This document shows positions 12,901-20,875 of a DNA stretch of 64,000 nucleotides, piece by piece. The position numbers and the translations under genes are program-made. The stretch's first letter is position 1. Each line of letters starts with the position of its first letter. Source of the DNA: Nonomuraea sp. SYSU D8015 (lineage in GTDB: Bacteria > Actinomycetota > Actinomycetes > Streptosporangiales > Streptosporangiaceae); the NCBI RefSeq assembly GCF_008065375.1, contig NZ_VJYI01000003.1, positions 682,001-746,000 on the forward strand. The letters are read 5' to 3'. Below the pieces are notes generated by a model. It was not told the origin of the DNA. It did no database searches and was given only the letters and a program-made list of their open reading frames with translations.

Positions 12901-15263
12901 AGCCGCTCGTTCTCGCCCTCCGCGGCCCGCGCCCAGGCGTCGATCGCCCCCTCCTTGTCCCCGGCCTCATTACGCAGCGCGCCGAGGTAGCAGGCAGCCT
13001 CCTGACGGAAACCCGGGTGCCCGGCGTCGGCCACGAGCGAGAGCGCCGCGTCGGCGGCGGCCGTCTCGCCGCGCCTCTGCCAGGCGTGGGCGGTCTCCAT
13101 GGCGAGCATGCTGGTGAGCAGCGCGTTGCCGTCCCCGGGCACGTCCGTGAGCGCCGCCGCCGCGCCGTCGAAGTCCCGGTCCAGCAGGGCCCTGGCGAAG
13201 CGTCCCATCGCCGTGGGCCCGCCGGTGGCCGCCTCGAAGGCGGACCGCGCGGCGGCGAGGTCGTCGAGCCTGACCCGGGTCAGCCCCAGGAGCCAGGCGC
13301 TGCGCGCGGCCTCCTCCCCGCTCTCCCGCGCGATGCGCCGCTCGTGCAGCCGGCAGGCCGCCGGCAGGTCCCCCTGCTCCTCGTACAGCGCGGCCAGCGA
13401 GCCGGCCGCCTCGTTCCGCAGCCCTTGGTGCGCGCTGTCCAGCGCCGTCGCGTAGGCCGACCGCGCCTCCGCGGGCTCGTCGTCCTCCAGCAGCCCGCCC
13501 AGCAGGTAACCGACCCAGGGAGCCAGCACCGGATGACCCTCCGCGCGGGCCCGGCGCAGCAGGGCCACGGCCTCGTCCCGGTCCGGCAGGAGCTCCTTCG
13601 ACAGCGCGGCCGCGTACGACAGGGCGAGCGGCTCCCCCGACCCGGCGGCGTCGTGCAGCAGCCTGGAGGTCTCCGACAGCGTGTACCCGAAGGACGCCAT
13701 CACCTGGGCGAAGACCGCGGTGCCGACGGCGGCCACGGCGGGGTCGGGGTGGTTCGCGGTCTCGTGGTAGCGGGCCAGCCCCTCCTCCCGGCCGAGCCGC
13801 TGGTGCTCGACCACCGCGCGCAGCACGGGGTGCAGGTCGGCGCCGGAGATCCGCAGCAGGTGCAGCAGGAAGGTGGCGGCGAAGCCCTGGACGACGTCGT
13901 CGCCCTCGGCCACGTACGCCAGCAGCTCGTCGGCCTGCTCCCGGTCGCCCTCGCCCAGCTCCAGCTCGGCCAGCGCCACCATGGCGCGGATCGCCTGCGT
14001 GGCCGCGCCGGAGTCGGCGGCCCGCCGCAGCAGCCGCCTGGCCTCGGCCAGGTCTCCCGCCCGTACGCGGTCCAGCGCCGCGTCGACGTCCTGGAGCGCC
14101 TGCTCCTCCACCGGGTCGGCGAGCGGCTGCCGCCGGTCGTCGTGGTCGAGCAGCAGCCTGGCCTTGAACGCCGCGTCGGGGTCGTCGTGCCCGGCGGCCA
14201 GCCGCACCAGCTCGATGACCTCGTCGTACGCCTCCGGCCGCTGGTCCAGCAGCAGGCCGAGCAGCGTGACGCAGACCGAGGCCCACTCGCTCTCGCCCGC
14301 CTCCAGCACCGCCCGCAGCGCGGCCAGCGCCTCGGCGGTCTCGCCCGCCTCGGTGTGCATCTGGGCCAGGCACGCCTGGGCCTGCACGACGTACTCGCGC
14401 TGCCCGCTGGCGATCACCCGGTGGAAGATGGCCTTCGTCTCGTCGTCGTCGCCGAGCTGGGCGGTGACCTTGGCCAGCTCGATCAGCGACGGCAACCGGA
14501 TCTCCGGGCGGGGGTCCTCGGCGGCCACGCGGTAGGCGGCCGCGGACTCGGCGTACTCGCCCAGGTCCACCAGCACCGCGCCGAGCAGCTTGTGCGCCAT
14601 CGCCAGGTGGTCGGGGTGGCCGACGGCGATGGCGTGCTCGCACATCTCACGGGCCGACTCGAAGTCCTCCTCCTCGGCGTACCGCTGGTAGAGCCGGAAC
14701 GCCGAACGCGACACCACGTCGGGATCCCCGCAGGTCAGCAACTCGCGGAAGTCGTCCTCGTCCTCGGCCGCCAGGTACAGGTCGCGGGCGGAGGCGGGGT
14801 CCTGGTGGAACTCCGGCAGCTCGAGCCGCGCGGCCAGCTCGGCCACGGAGGGGCTGTCGCACCTGCGGGCCCGCTCCAGCGCCTCCTCCGCCCCCTGCGC
14901 GTCGCCCAGCTGCGTGCACACCAGCACCAGCGCCGTGTCGGCGAGCGCGGCCACCTCGAAGTCCGCGCCGTCGGAGGCGATCGTCAGCACCCGGTGCGCC
15001 GCCGGCCACTCCTTGGCCTGGACCAGCATCATTCCCATGGCCATGGCCGAGCGCTGCCCGAACACCGGGTCACCCGACTGGATCACCGACCGGTGCGCCG
15101 CCTCGGCGCCGTCCAGATCACCCTGTTCCTGCAGCAGACCGGCCAGCAGGTGGGACGCCTCCGGGTCGCCCGTGGCCGCGATCTCCCTGAACAGCGCGGC
15201 GGCCCGGTCGAGTTCTCCCTCTTTCCAGCAGCTCATGGCCGCGTCGAGCTGTTCTGACGCCAT
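9915..15263 (-). CDS. Giant tetratricopeptide-repeat protein (1782 aa)
   Basis: Almost entirely TPR-like helical pairs of about 34-38 residues, with recurring patterns such as AxxLGxxxxxxGDxxGAxxAYxRA. No signal peptide, membrane segment or enzymatic domain is visible, so it is a cytoplasmic scaffold by inference. Residues about 895-1010 break the pattern with a Gly/Ala/Glu/Pro-rich linker (GQGAQTGQGTRSG onward), splitting the array in two. ATG 15263 follows GGGGTGA. The XRE and ClpP-like genes follow downstream. Large TPR proteins of this kind occur in Streptosporangiales; partners are unknown. Confidence 0.85.
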   Translation of the reverse strand: MASEQLDAAMSCWKEGELDRAAALFREIAATGDPEASHLLAGLLQEQGDLDGAEAAHRSVIQSGDPVFGQRSAMAMGMMLVQAKEWPAAHRVLTIASDGADFEVAALADTALVLVCTQLGDAQGAEEALERARRCDSPSVAELAARLELPEFHQDPASARDLYLAAEDEDDFRELLTCGDPDVVSRSAFRLYQRYAEEEDFESAREMCEHAIAVGHPDHLAMAHKLLGAVLVDLGEYAESAAAYRVAAEDPRPEIRLPSLIELAKVTAQLGDDDETKAIFHRVIASGQREYVVQAQACLAQMHTEAGETAEALAALRAVLEAGESEWASVCVTLLGLLLDQRPEAYDEVIELVRLAAGHDDPDAAFKARLLLDHDDRRQPLADPVEEQALQDVDAALDRVRAGDLAEARRLLRRAADSGAATQAIRAMVALAELELGEGDREQADELLAYVAEGDDVVQGFAATFLLHLLRISGADLHPVLRAVVEHQRLGREEGLARYHETANHPDPAVAAVGTAVFAQVMASFGYTLSETSRLLHDAAGSGEPLALSYAAALSKELLPDRDEAVALLRRARAEGHPVLAPWVGYLLGGLLEDDEPAEARSAYATALDSAHQGLRNEAAGSLAALYEEQGDLPAACRLHERRIARESGEEAARSAWLLGLTRVRLDDLAAARSAFEAATGGPTAMGRFARALLDRDFDGAAAALTDVPGDGNALLTSMLAMETAHAWQRRGETAAADAALSLVADAGHPGFRQEAACYLGALRNEAGDKEGAIDAWARAAEGENERLAAVALGHLGYVRQELGRLAEAADAYRRVLAAGEPDGDEPRRTDATVRLAEALVASGEVEEARALLSEAFGAEARLFLAGMLRDHGDLPAALSTLTDAGSRLPAAVWAALGGLGQGAQTGQGTRSGTVPGIGGRAEPGEHSAAGVALPGEPADLEREPGSAEAALIGRSGAVGVTPLDEPRQAGERLEGSMGGAEGEVAAAEATLLDVPGGAAARPEGVAWRVDGMSAAEARLLGELLVATGDVARAKAAFERAVAAGPESAGSTLVTAARLIGEAGDEEYARAAYERAAAQDDDRWAAAVARVRLGTGSAEERGWVLAADGDRAGAVAALAEVVGSAALAELVLALDRGDVTESRRLLATLTGDDRRDGLIQTLRTAGGLDDETAARRLLRLVIELGDPELAAEAYLSLGTSWADDGEPGRAELCFLPATEHPATAHAAWHNLAIVRERRGDLDGAVDALRAGMPRTAVALAEALDGRGDTAGVRQALADGAADGDLECLRLLVGHLVREQEHEAAAEAAERAVASGDPQTVVMGYWGWGDARQGVGDLAGAAEMYRKGIDSGYQPLVAGLRTNLAKVLHGMDDPAGAYEQAAAAAAAGDPEAAAIGHLMIGCWRHDEGDVLGAAEAFAAAVATGAEPATEALGNLRALACQEFERGAHDVAVRVLDLMGEPGAEVARELAVECADPAAVRVYFRRAGDGPFTELGVADRLAALGERAEARAILERLTEHDDPEVRFVAGGRLLELLDGEGDDDAFYDIARRQAADADSPVRGVFGSLLGMLQDNRGDTTESLRTLREAAAGGEPIALSTLAQTLVGAGQVDEGRETYLKVLDAGDAGLAARAMVALGQTYHDEDEERAREWYVRAVEAAEGHTGALAAMYLGALAKRNRDFPEALTWYQRVIDAGDSESGMAAAHLGELCYWLGDRDGALRYYELTLGLTEQADLVAEAACRLGEIRYERGDLAVARRLLRTAAGTGDPSFAPQAEILLAKLS

Positions 15264-15378
15264 TCTTCACCCCATAGTCACCCAACAATGTGAAAAAGCT
15301 ACACATGTGGTGGCCCGCGTCACAGGGCATTCGGAGATCTTCACCCACCCGCCCCAGGAGCGCCGTAGCTTAGATCCC

Positions 15379-15927
15379 ATGGCCAAGGCGTTCTGGATCG
15401 ACCAGGAGTTCGACAGGGACCGTGACGGGCGCTACGCCGTGCACGTGCGCAAGAACCTGGAGGAGTTCGAGTGGGGCGACATCGCCCCCGTCAGGTTCGC
15501 GTGCGCCGCGTGGCGGCTGGCCACGCCGCCCTCCCTCACCCCCGGCTACGTACGGTGGGACCGGCGCGTGCTGGAGGCGACCTGCCACCGCAACACCTGG
15601 GACGGCACCCTGTACGCGCGGATCAGGCTCGTCTCGCCGCTGCCCGAGGAGCTGACCCGATCGCGGGCCTGGTGGCGCGACCGCGGCTGGCTGGGCTGGC
15701 AGGAGACCTTCGGCCAGTACGTCGAGCCGTCCCAGCAGGACCTCGCCAGGATCCCGTTCCTGCGGGCGTCGCTGCTGGTGGAGGCGCCGGTGCCGCTCGA
15801 CGACCTGCCGCCGGAGCCGGAGGGCCCGCACGACGAGGTCGAGCAGCGCGCCCACCGGGCGGTGGTGGTGCTGGCGCGCGAGCTGAACGCCCTGGTGTCC
15901 CCCGTGCTCGACCAGCTCGGGGCTTGA
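15379..15927 (+). CDS. Hypothetical protein, 182 aa
   Basis: Begins MAKAFWIDQEFDRDRDGRYA and is rich in Trp, Arg and Asp (WWRDRGWLGWQETFGQY in the middle). There is no signal peptide or membrane segment. It reads like a conserved soluble actinobacterial protein, but I recognise no domain. It is divergent from the giant TPR gene across 115 nt; ATG 15379 is the first methionine in the coding part. Stop TGA 15925-15927; the lipoprotein gene follows 34 nt later in the same direction. Confidence 0.7.
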   Translation: MAKAFWIDQEFDRDRDGRYAVHVRKNLEEFEWGDIAPVRFACAAWRLATPPSLTPGYVRWDRRVLEATCHRNTWDGTLYARIRLVSPLPEELTRSRAWWRDRGWLGWQETFGQYVEPSQQDLARIPFLRASLLVEAPVPLDDLPPEPEGPHDEVEQRAHRAVVVLARELNALVSPVLDQLGA

Positions 15928-15961
15928 CATGTTTGATTAACGGTTGGGTAGCAGGTGTCCC

Positions 15962-16339
15962 ATGAGGACCCTGGTCATCCTGACGGCGCTGGCCGCCCTC
16001 GCGGGCTGCGCCGCGGATCCGGCGGCCCCCGCACGGGCCGCGGAGCGCTTCCACGCCGCCGTGGCCGCGCAGCAGGACGAGGCCGCCTGCGGGATGCTCG
16101 CCAGGAAGACCGCCGCCAGGCTCCCCGACCCCGGCCAGTCGTGCGCCGAGGCGCTGCGGGAGCTCAAGCTCGGCCCGGGCGGCAAGGTCGTCTCGGTGAG
16201 CGTGTGGGGCGACGAGGCGCAGGTGCGCCTGGCCGGTGACACGCTGTTCCTCCACCGCTTCAGCGACGGATGGCGGATCAAGGCCGCGGGCTGCAAGCCG
16301 GAGCGCGACCTCCCGTACGACTGCGAGGTGGAGGACTGA
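15962..16339 (+). CDS. Small putative lipoprotein
   Basis: 125 residues. The N-terminus MRTLVILTALAALAGC is a lipoprotein signal with lipobox LAGC, so the mature protein should be lipid-anchored outside the membrane. The remainder has a helix (AAERFHAAVAAQQDEAACGML) and short strands with three further cysteines, like small NTF2/DUF4878-type secreted domains. ATG 15962 follows AGGTG. Its stop overlaps the start of the 27-aa membrane peptide (TGATG), so they form an operon with the DUF6766-like gene. Confidence 0.75.
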   Translation: MRTLVILTALAALAGCAADPAAPARAAERFHAAVAAQQDEAACGMLARKTAARLPDPGQSCAEALRELKLGPGGKVVSVSVWGDEAQVRLAGDTLFLHRFSDGWRIKAAGCKPERDLPYDCEVED

Positions 16340-16422
16340 TGCGCGTGATGTTCACGCTGACCTTGCTCCTGATCGTGGTCGGGTTGGTGTGGTTCTTCGC
16401 GGTGGGGTGGTCGAGACTGTGA
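16339..16422 (+). CDS. 27-aa single-span membrane peptide
   Basis: MRVMFTLTLLLIVVGLVWFF followed by AVGWSRL: one hydrophobic helix with basic ends. Its ATG overlaps the lipoprotein stop (TGATG) and its stop overlaps the GTG of the next gene (GTGA), so it is stitched into an operon on both sides. That makes it a likely real gene although very short. It may assist the neighbouring membrane protein. Confidence 0.6.
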   Translation: MRVMFTLTLLLIVVGLVWFFAVGWSRL

Positions 16423-17090
16423 AGTGGCTCAAGGAGAACTCGCTCGCGCTGGCCTTCATGATCATGTTCCTGCTGGCGGTGGGCGGGCAGGCGGTGGCCG
16501 GCTACTTGCAGTTCAACGACGTGCAGAGGGCCGAGGGCGCCGATCCGATCTCGCTCCTGCAGTACGTGTCCTCCTCGACGTTCGCGGTGGACGTGACCGA
16601 GAACTGGCAGTCCGAATACCTGCAGTTCTTCCTGTTCATCATGTTCACCGTCTGGCTCGTGCAGAAGGGGTCGCCCGAGTCCAAGGAGCCGCACAAGATC
16701 GGGGCCGAGTCCGACAAGGATCAGCAGATCGGCGAGCACGCCGACGAGCACTCCCCCAAGTGGGCCAGGGTCAAAGGGCTGAGGCTGTGGCTGTACAGCA
16801 ACTCGCTCGGGCTGACGATGGGGATCATCTTCCTGCTGTCGTGGCTGGCGCAGTCGGTGGCCGGTCAGGCGGCGTACAACTCCGAGCGGCTCAGTGACCT
16901 GCGGGATCCGGTCTCGTGGGGGGCGTACGTCACCTCGCCGGAATTCTGGGACCGCAGTCTGCAGAACTGGCAGTCAGAGCTGCTGGCCGTGCTGTCGATG
17001 GTGGTGCTGTCGATCTATCTGCGCCAGCGCGGCTCGCCCGAGTCCAAGCCGGTCGGCGCGGCTCACTCGTCCACGGGAGTCGAGGGCTGA
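16419..17090 (+). CDS. DUF6766-like membrane protein with internal duplication
   Basis: 223 residues, four predicted membrane helices. The two halves (about 1-95 and 120-215) repeat the same plan: WLKENSLALAFMIMFLL / LYSNSLGLTMGIIFLLSWL, then a GQAVAG / GQAAYN turn, then NWQSEYLQFF / NWQSELLAVL and QKGSPESK / QRGSPESK. The pattern resembles the actinobacterial DUF6766 family as I remember it. The GTG start overlaps the stop of the 27-aa peptide. Function unknown. The 3' end overlaps the convergent deaminase gene by 28 nt. Confidence 0.75.
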   Translation: MKWLKENSLALAFMIMFLLAVGGQAVAGYLQFNDVQRAEGADPISLLQYVSSSTFAVDVTENWQSEYLQFFLFIMFTVWLVQKGSPESKEPHKIGAESDKDQQIGEHADEHSPKWARVKGLRLWLYSNSLGLTMGIIFLLSWLAQSVAGQAAYNSERLSDLRDPVSWGAYVTSPEFWDRSLQNWQSELLAVLSMVVLSIYLRQRGSPESKPVGAAHSSTGVEG

Positions 17091-17875
17091 CCGGTGACGA
17101 CGGCGACGATGCGGGTGCCAGGGGCGAAGGCGCCCTTCCCGGCCAGGTCCAGGATGCCGTAGAGCATTTTGGCGACATAGATGCCCTCGACCTGATATTT
17201 CGCGATAAATCTGTCCAAGGCCGGTGTCGTCCGGGCGTACCCGCCGAAGTGATAGTCCAGGTTGACCTCCCAGTTCGGCCACGTCCGCCCGTACGCCTCC
17301 CGCTGCAGCCTGGCCACCTCGCCGGAGAGGAATCCCGCCCCCTTGAGCACCGCGAACCCGAGCGCCCGCTTCCCCTCCGGGAGCCCCGCCGAGATCCCGG
17401 CCAGCGTCCCGCCGGTCCCGACCGGGCAGCAGACGACGTCGTACGGCACCCCGATCTCCCCCGGCAGCTCGGCGCACCCCCGCACGGCCGCCGCGTTGCT
17501 GCCGCCCTCGGGCAGGATCGCCACGTCCTCGCCCCATCGCGCCCGCAGCCGCGCCTGCACCTCCTCGGTGTGCTTGAGCCGGTAGGAGGTCCGGTCGAGG
17601 TAGGTGAGCGTCATCCCGCAGGCCTCGGCGTAGGCGAGGGACGGGTTCAGCGGCAGGTGCTCCTCGCCCCGGATGACGCCGATCGTCTCGATCCCGTGCC
17701 GGCGCCCGGCCTCGGCCACGGCCCTGATGTGGTTGGAGTAGGCGCCGCCGAAGGTCAGCAGCCGGCGCCCCACGTTGTCAGGGCCCAGGTTGTACTTGAG
17801 TTTGCGCGGCTTGTTGTCGTCGTGCATCAGGAACACCCGGACCTGGCCGAGCCCTGGATCCAGGAGCTCTTCCAT
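17063..17875 (-). CDS. PLP-dependent D-cysteine desulfhydrase / ACC deaminase family
   Basis: 270-residue fold-type II PLP enzyme. The PLP lysine lies in NKPRKLKYNL (about 21-30), followed by TFGGAYSNHIRAVA, the AxGGxxSNH signature of the desulfhydrase/deaminase group, and the phosphate loop PVGTGGTLAG. It would cleave D-cysteine to pyruvate, H2S and ammonia, or deaminate 1-aminocyclopropane carboxylate. At 270 residues it is shorter than typical members (~320), mostly at the N-terminus. Convergent with the membrane-protein gene; divergent from galK, 43 nt away. Confidence 0.8.
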   Translation of the reverse strand: MEELLDPGLGQVRVFLMHDDNKPRKLKYNLGPDNVGRRLLTFGGAYSNHIRAVAEAGRRHGIETIGVIRGEEHLPLNPSLAYAEACGMTLTYLDRTSYRLKHTEEVQARLRARWGEDVAILPEGGSNAAAVRGCAELPGEIGVPYDVVCCPVGTGGTLAGISAGLPEGKRALGFAVLKGAGFLSGEVARLQREAYGRTWPNWEVNLDYHFGGYARTTPALDRFIAKYQVEGIYVAKMLYGILDLAGKGAFAPGTRIVAVVTGQPSTPVDE

Positions 17876-17918
17876 GGCGCTAGTCTACGGTCGGGTCTTT
17901 GTTGAGGAGTGTGCGATT

Positions 17919-19031
17919 ATGCGCGTTGCTGAAGCTTTCCGTGCCGCCTACGGCGCGGCCCCGCAGACCGTCTGGCACGCGCCGGGCCGGGTCAACCTGA
18001 TCGGCGAGCACACGGACTACAACGACGGCTTCGTCCTGCCGTTCGCGGTGCCGTGGGGCGTCACGGCCGCCGTCACCCCGCGCGAGGACAAGACCATCCG
18101 GCTCCTGTCGCTCCAGTCCTCCGGCGAGCCCGTCACCATCACCGCCCACGAGGAGTCCACGGGCTGGACCCGCTACGTCGTGGGCGTCCTCAACGCGCTC
18201 GGCGACCGCGTGCCGGGCGCCGACATCGCCATCGACGGCGACATCCCGCCGGGCGCCGGCCTCAGCTCCAGCGCCGCCATCGAGGTCTCCGTCGCCTCCG
18301 CACTCAACGACCTGCACGACCTGGGCATGACGCCCATGGAGATCGCGCTCCTCGGCCAGAAGGCGGAGAATGGCTTCGTCGGCGTGCCCTCCGGCATCCT
18401 CGACCAGGCCGCCTCTGCCCTGTGCGAGGAGGGGCACGCCCTCTTCCTCGACTGCCGCTCCCTTGCCTCCCGCAAGATCCCGCTCGACCTGGCCTCCCAC
18501 GGGCTGAGCATCCTCATCATCGACACGCAGGTCCACCACGAGCACGCAAACGGCGAGTACGCCAAGCGCCGCGCCGAGTGCGAGTCCGCGGCCCGCAAGC
18601 TCGGCGTCCCGGCCCTGCGCGACGTGACGGACCTGGCCGCGGCCCTGGAGCGGTTGCAGGGCGACGAGCGCAAGCGCACCATGCACATCGTCACGGAGAA
18701 CCACCGCGTGGAGGCCCTCATCGGCCTGCTGCGGGCCGGCGCCGTCACCGAGATCGGCGCGCTGCTCAACGCCTCCCACCTGTCGCTCAGGGACCAGTAC
18801 GAGGTGTCCTCGCCCGAGCTGGACGTGGCGGTGGAGGCCGCCGTCAGGGGCGGGGCCCGGGGCGCCCGGATGACGGGCGGCGGCTTCGGCGGCTCGGCCA
18901 TCGCCCTGGTGGCCGACGACCGCCTGGAGTCCGTCCAGGAGTCCGTCACCAGCGCCTACGCCGAGCGCGGCTTCAAGGCCCCCCGCTTCCTCCCGGCGAC
19001 CCCCGCCCGCGGCGCCCACCGCGTGGCTTAG
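17919..19031 (+). CDS. galK: Galactokinase
   Basis: 370-residue GHMP kinase that phosphorylates galactose at C1 with ATP (Leloir pathway). Diagnostic motifs: galactokinase signature GRVNLIGEHTDYNDGFVLP (about 23-41), ATP loop PPGAGLSSSAA (about 109-119) and the C-terminal GHMP motif MTGGGFGGSAIAL. ATG 17919 follows GAGGAG. No galT or galE is adjacent, so the kinase stands alone here. A strong hairpin 11 nt past the stop probably ends the transcript. Confidence 0.93.
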   Translation: MRVAEAFRAAYGAAPQTVWHAPGRVNLIGEHTDYNDGFVLPFAVPWGVTAAVTPREDKTIRLLSLQSSGEPVTITAHEESTGWTRYVVGVLNALGDRVPGADIAIDGDIPPGAGLSSSAAIEVSVASALNDLHDLGMTPMEIALLGQKAENGFVGVPSGILDQAASALCEEGHALFLDCRSLASRKIPLDLASHGLSILIIDTQVHHEHANGEYAKRRAECESAARKLGVPALRDVTDLAAALERLQGDERKRTMHIVTENHRVEALIGLLRAGAVTEIGALLNASHLSLRDQYEVSSPELDVAVEAAVRGGARGARMTGGGFGGSAIALVADDRLESVQESVTSAYAERGFKAPRFLPATPARGAHRVA

Positions 19032-19041
19032 GAACGTACGA

Positions 19042-19069
19042 ACCCGGCCCCGCGACGCGGGAGCCGGGT
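19042..19069 (+). terminator. Hairpin terminator after galK
   Basis: Outer arms ACCCGGC/GCCGGGT and inner arms CCCGC/GCGGG with a GAC loop and one bulged A. No U-run follows, as is common in actinomycetes. Confidence 0.6.
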
Positions 19070-19206
19070 CCCTCCGTCCAGGCGACCCTGTTGATGTGCC
19101 GGCTCTGGTTCGGACCGCCCCGGCAGCGGGCCCGGACCACTCTGGTGCCGTCGGCGTGGTCCAGGCCGGCCACGTCCAGGCAGGCCGCTGTGCTGGGTGG
19201 CCGCGG

Positions 19207-19980
19207 CTACAGGGGCGGGAAGTTCGGCGGGCGGCGTTCCAGGAAGCTCGCGACGCCCTCGGCGAAGTCGGGGCGGGCGAAGGAGGCGAGCATCTCCTGG
19301 AAGGCGACCTTGGCCGACTCCTCCAGCGTCGTGTCCCAGTCGCGCCACACCTGCCGCTTGATCACCGCCATCGACGCCGGCGAGCTGTGGCCGGCCAGCT
19401 CCCGCGCGTACGCCTGCGCCTCCGCGACCACCCCGTCGCCCGGCACGGCCCGGTTGACCAGCCCCAGCTCGTACGCCTCCCGCCCGGTGAACACCCGCCC
19501 CGACAGCAGCAGATCCATGGCCCGCTGCTGCCCCATGATCCGCGGCAGCACCCACGACAGGCCGTACTCGGCGATGAGCCCGCGCCGCGGGAAGGCGGTG
19601 GTCCACTTGGCGTCCTCGGCGGTGAAGACCAGGTCGCAGACGAGGGCGTGCACCATGCCGAGCCCGGCGCAGGCGCCGTTGACCGCCGCGATGACGGGCA
19701 GGCCAAGGGTCGTCGGGAAATGGTGGGGCCGGGGGTCGGGGGTCTCGTCGTAGGAGCCGGTCTGGATGGCGGTCAGGGTCTTGAAGTCGGCCCCGGAGCA
19801 GAACCCCTTGCCCGCGCCCGTGACCACCACGGCCCGGACCGCCGGATCCTGCTCGGCCTCCGCCAGCAGATCGAAGTAGCGCCGCCCCATCGCGTCCGTC
19901 CAGGCGTTGAGCGTGTCGGGACGGTTGAAGGTCAGCGTGAGCACACCCTGGTCGACAGATGAGAGCACGAGTTCCGCCAT
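19207..19980 (-). CDS. Enoyl-CoA hydratase/isomerase family protein
   Basis: 257-residue crotonase-fold enzyme. The opening NRPDTLNAW, the first oxyanion segment GKGFCSGADFKTL (about 57-69) and the second, NGACAGLGMVHALVCD (about 100-115), are canonical. Members hydrate or isomerise acyl-CoA double bonds; the exact reaction cannot be told. The SGADFKTL variant is common in short-chain members. It is divergent from the tyrosine phosphatase; a TetR-like half-palindrome overlaps the 49-nt gap. Confidence 0.87.
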   Translation of the reverse strand: MAELVLSSVDQGVLTLTFNRPDTLNAWTDAMGRRYFDLLAEAEQDPAVRAVVVTGAGKGFCSGADFKTLTAIQTGSYDETPDPRPHHFPTTLGLPVIAAVNGACAGLGMVHALVCDLVFTAEDAKWTTAFPRRGLIAEYGLSWVLPRIMGQQRAMDLLLSGRVFTGREAYELGLVNRAVPGDGVVAEAQAYARELAGHSSPASMAVIKRQVWRDWDTTLEESAKVAFQEMLASFARPDFAEGVASFLERRPPNFPPL

Positions 19981-19988
19981 GCCCTAAC

Positions 19989-20001
19989 AGAATCATGTTC
20001 T
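19989..20001. promoter_or_regulatory. Imperfect palindrome before the enoyl-CoA hydratase gene
   Basis: AGAATCATGTTCT; AGAA and TTCT arms are exact, the central bases not. It lies 9 nt from the hydratase start. It is similar to the AGAACxxGTTCT sites of TetR-type regulators of lipid catabolism such as KstR, but not an exact match. Confidence 0.35.
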
Positions 20002-20029
20002 AGGCCGCTGCGGCAAGTACCGTGGCCTC

Positions 20030-20875
20030 ATGGACCGTGATCTCGCGTGGGACGGCTGCCACAACGTCCGCGACCTGGGCGGCCTCCCGGCGGCAGGAGG
20101 GCGGCGGACCCGCTGGGGAGCCGTGATCCGCTCCGACACGCCCGACCGGCTCACCGAGGAGGGCTGGGCGGCGGCGGTGGCCCATGGCGTGCGGACGATC
20201 GTCGACCTGCGCACGCCCGGCGAGCACCGCGCTGGCGACGGCCACCGCCCGCCGGGGATGACCGTGGCCGAGGTCCCGCTGCACGAGCCGGGCGAGCCTC
20301 ACGAGCACGGCGGCACGCCTCTTTACCTGCGCTCGTTCGTCGAGCGCCGGCCGGACCGGTGTGCCCGCGCGCTGCGCGCGATCGCGCAGGCGCCGCCGGG
20401 CGGAGTGCTGGTACACTGCGTGGCCGGGCGCGACCGCACCGGCCTCATCGCGATCCTGCTGCTCGCGCTGGCCGGGGTGGGGGCGCCGGACATCCTGGCC
20501 GACTACGAGCGGTCGGCGGCCCGCCTGCGCCCGCTCTACGCCCGGCTCGGCCAGCCGGACGACGACCTGCGCGTGCAGGCGTACCTGGCCCGGGCCGGGA
20601 CGACCGCGCGCGAGGCCGTGCTGACCCTCCTCGACGGCCTCGACGCCGAGGAGCGCCTGCGCGCAGGCGGCCTGACCCCCCGGGAACTGACAGCCTTACG
20701 CGAACGACTGACCCCGCCCTCCGCAGGCCCCCCGCAGCTACTCCCCTCCGAAAGACCCCGCCCCGCCACTCCATCCCCCCGCCATCTACTCCCCCTCCGA
20801 AAGACGCCCGCCGAAGCGCGGTGCGTGGAAACGACGTACGCGGCTAACGGTGGTGGTGGACGAAAGCCGGGGTGA
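20030..20875 (+). CDS. Tyrosine/serine protein phosphatase (DSP-like)
   Basis: 281 residues. The catalytic P-loop is HCVAGRDRTG (His129, Cys130, Arg136), preceded by NVRDLGGLP (about 13-21) and the TIVDLRTPGEH strand, which together identify the PtpB/IphP-like family of actinobacteria. Residues after about 225 are a Pro/Arg-rich tail without fold, running over the 3' end of the convergent nitric oxide synthase gene by 32 nt. Codon 223 (20696-20698) is TTA, a rare leucine codon that in streptomycetes depends on bldA tRNA. Possible substrates are phosphoproteins or phosphoinositides. Confidence 0.85.
   Translation: MDRDLAWDGCHNVRDLGGLPAAGGRRTRWGAVIRSDTPDRLTEEGWAAAVAHGVRTIVDLRTPGEHRAGDGHRPPGMTVAEVPLHEPGEPHEHGGTPLYLRSFVERRPDRCARALRAIAQAPPGGVLVHCVAGRDRTGLIAILLLALAGVGAPDILADYERSAARLRPLYARLGQPDDDLRVQAYLARAGTTAREAVLTLLDGLDAEERLRAGGLTPRELTALRERLTPPSAGPPQLLPSERPRPATPSPRHLLPLRKTPAEARCVETTYAANGGGGRKPG

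Noticed and set aside
10152..15257. 1701-codon open frame antisense to the TPR gene
   Set aside because: A GC-skew shadow: His/Arg/Gln-rich, no domains or ribosome site, while the opposite strand encodes clear TPRs.
18973..19173. 66-codon minus-strand frame after galK
   Set aside because: Overlaps galK and the terminator hairpin; no ribosome site or recognisable domain.
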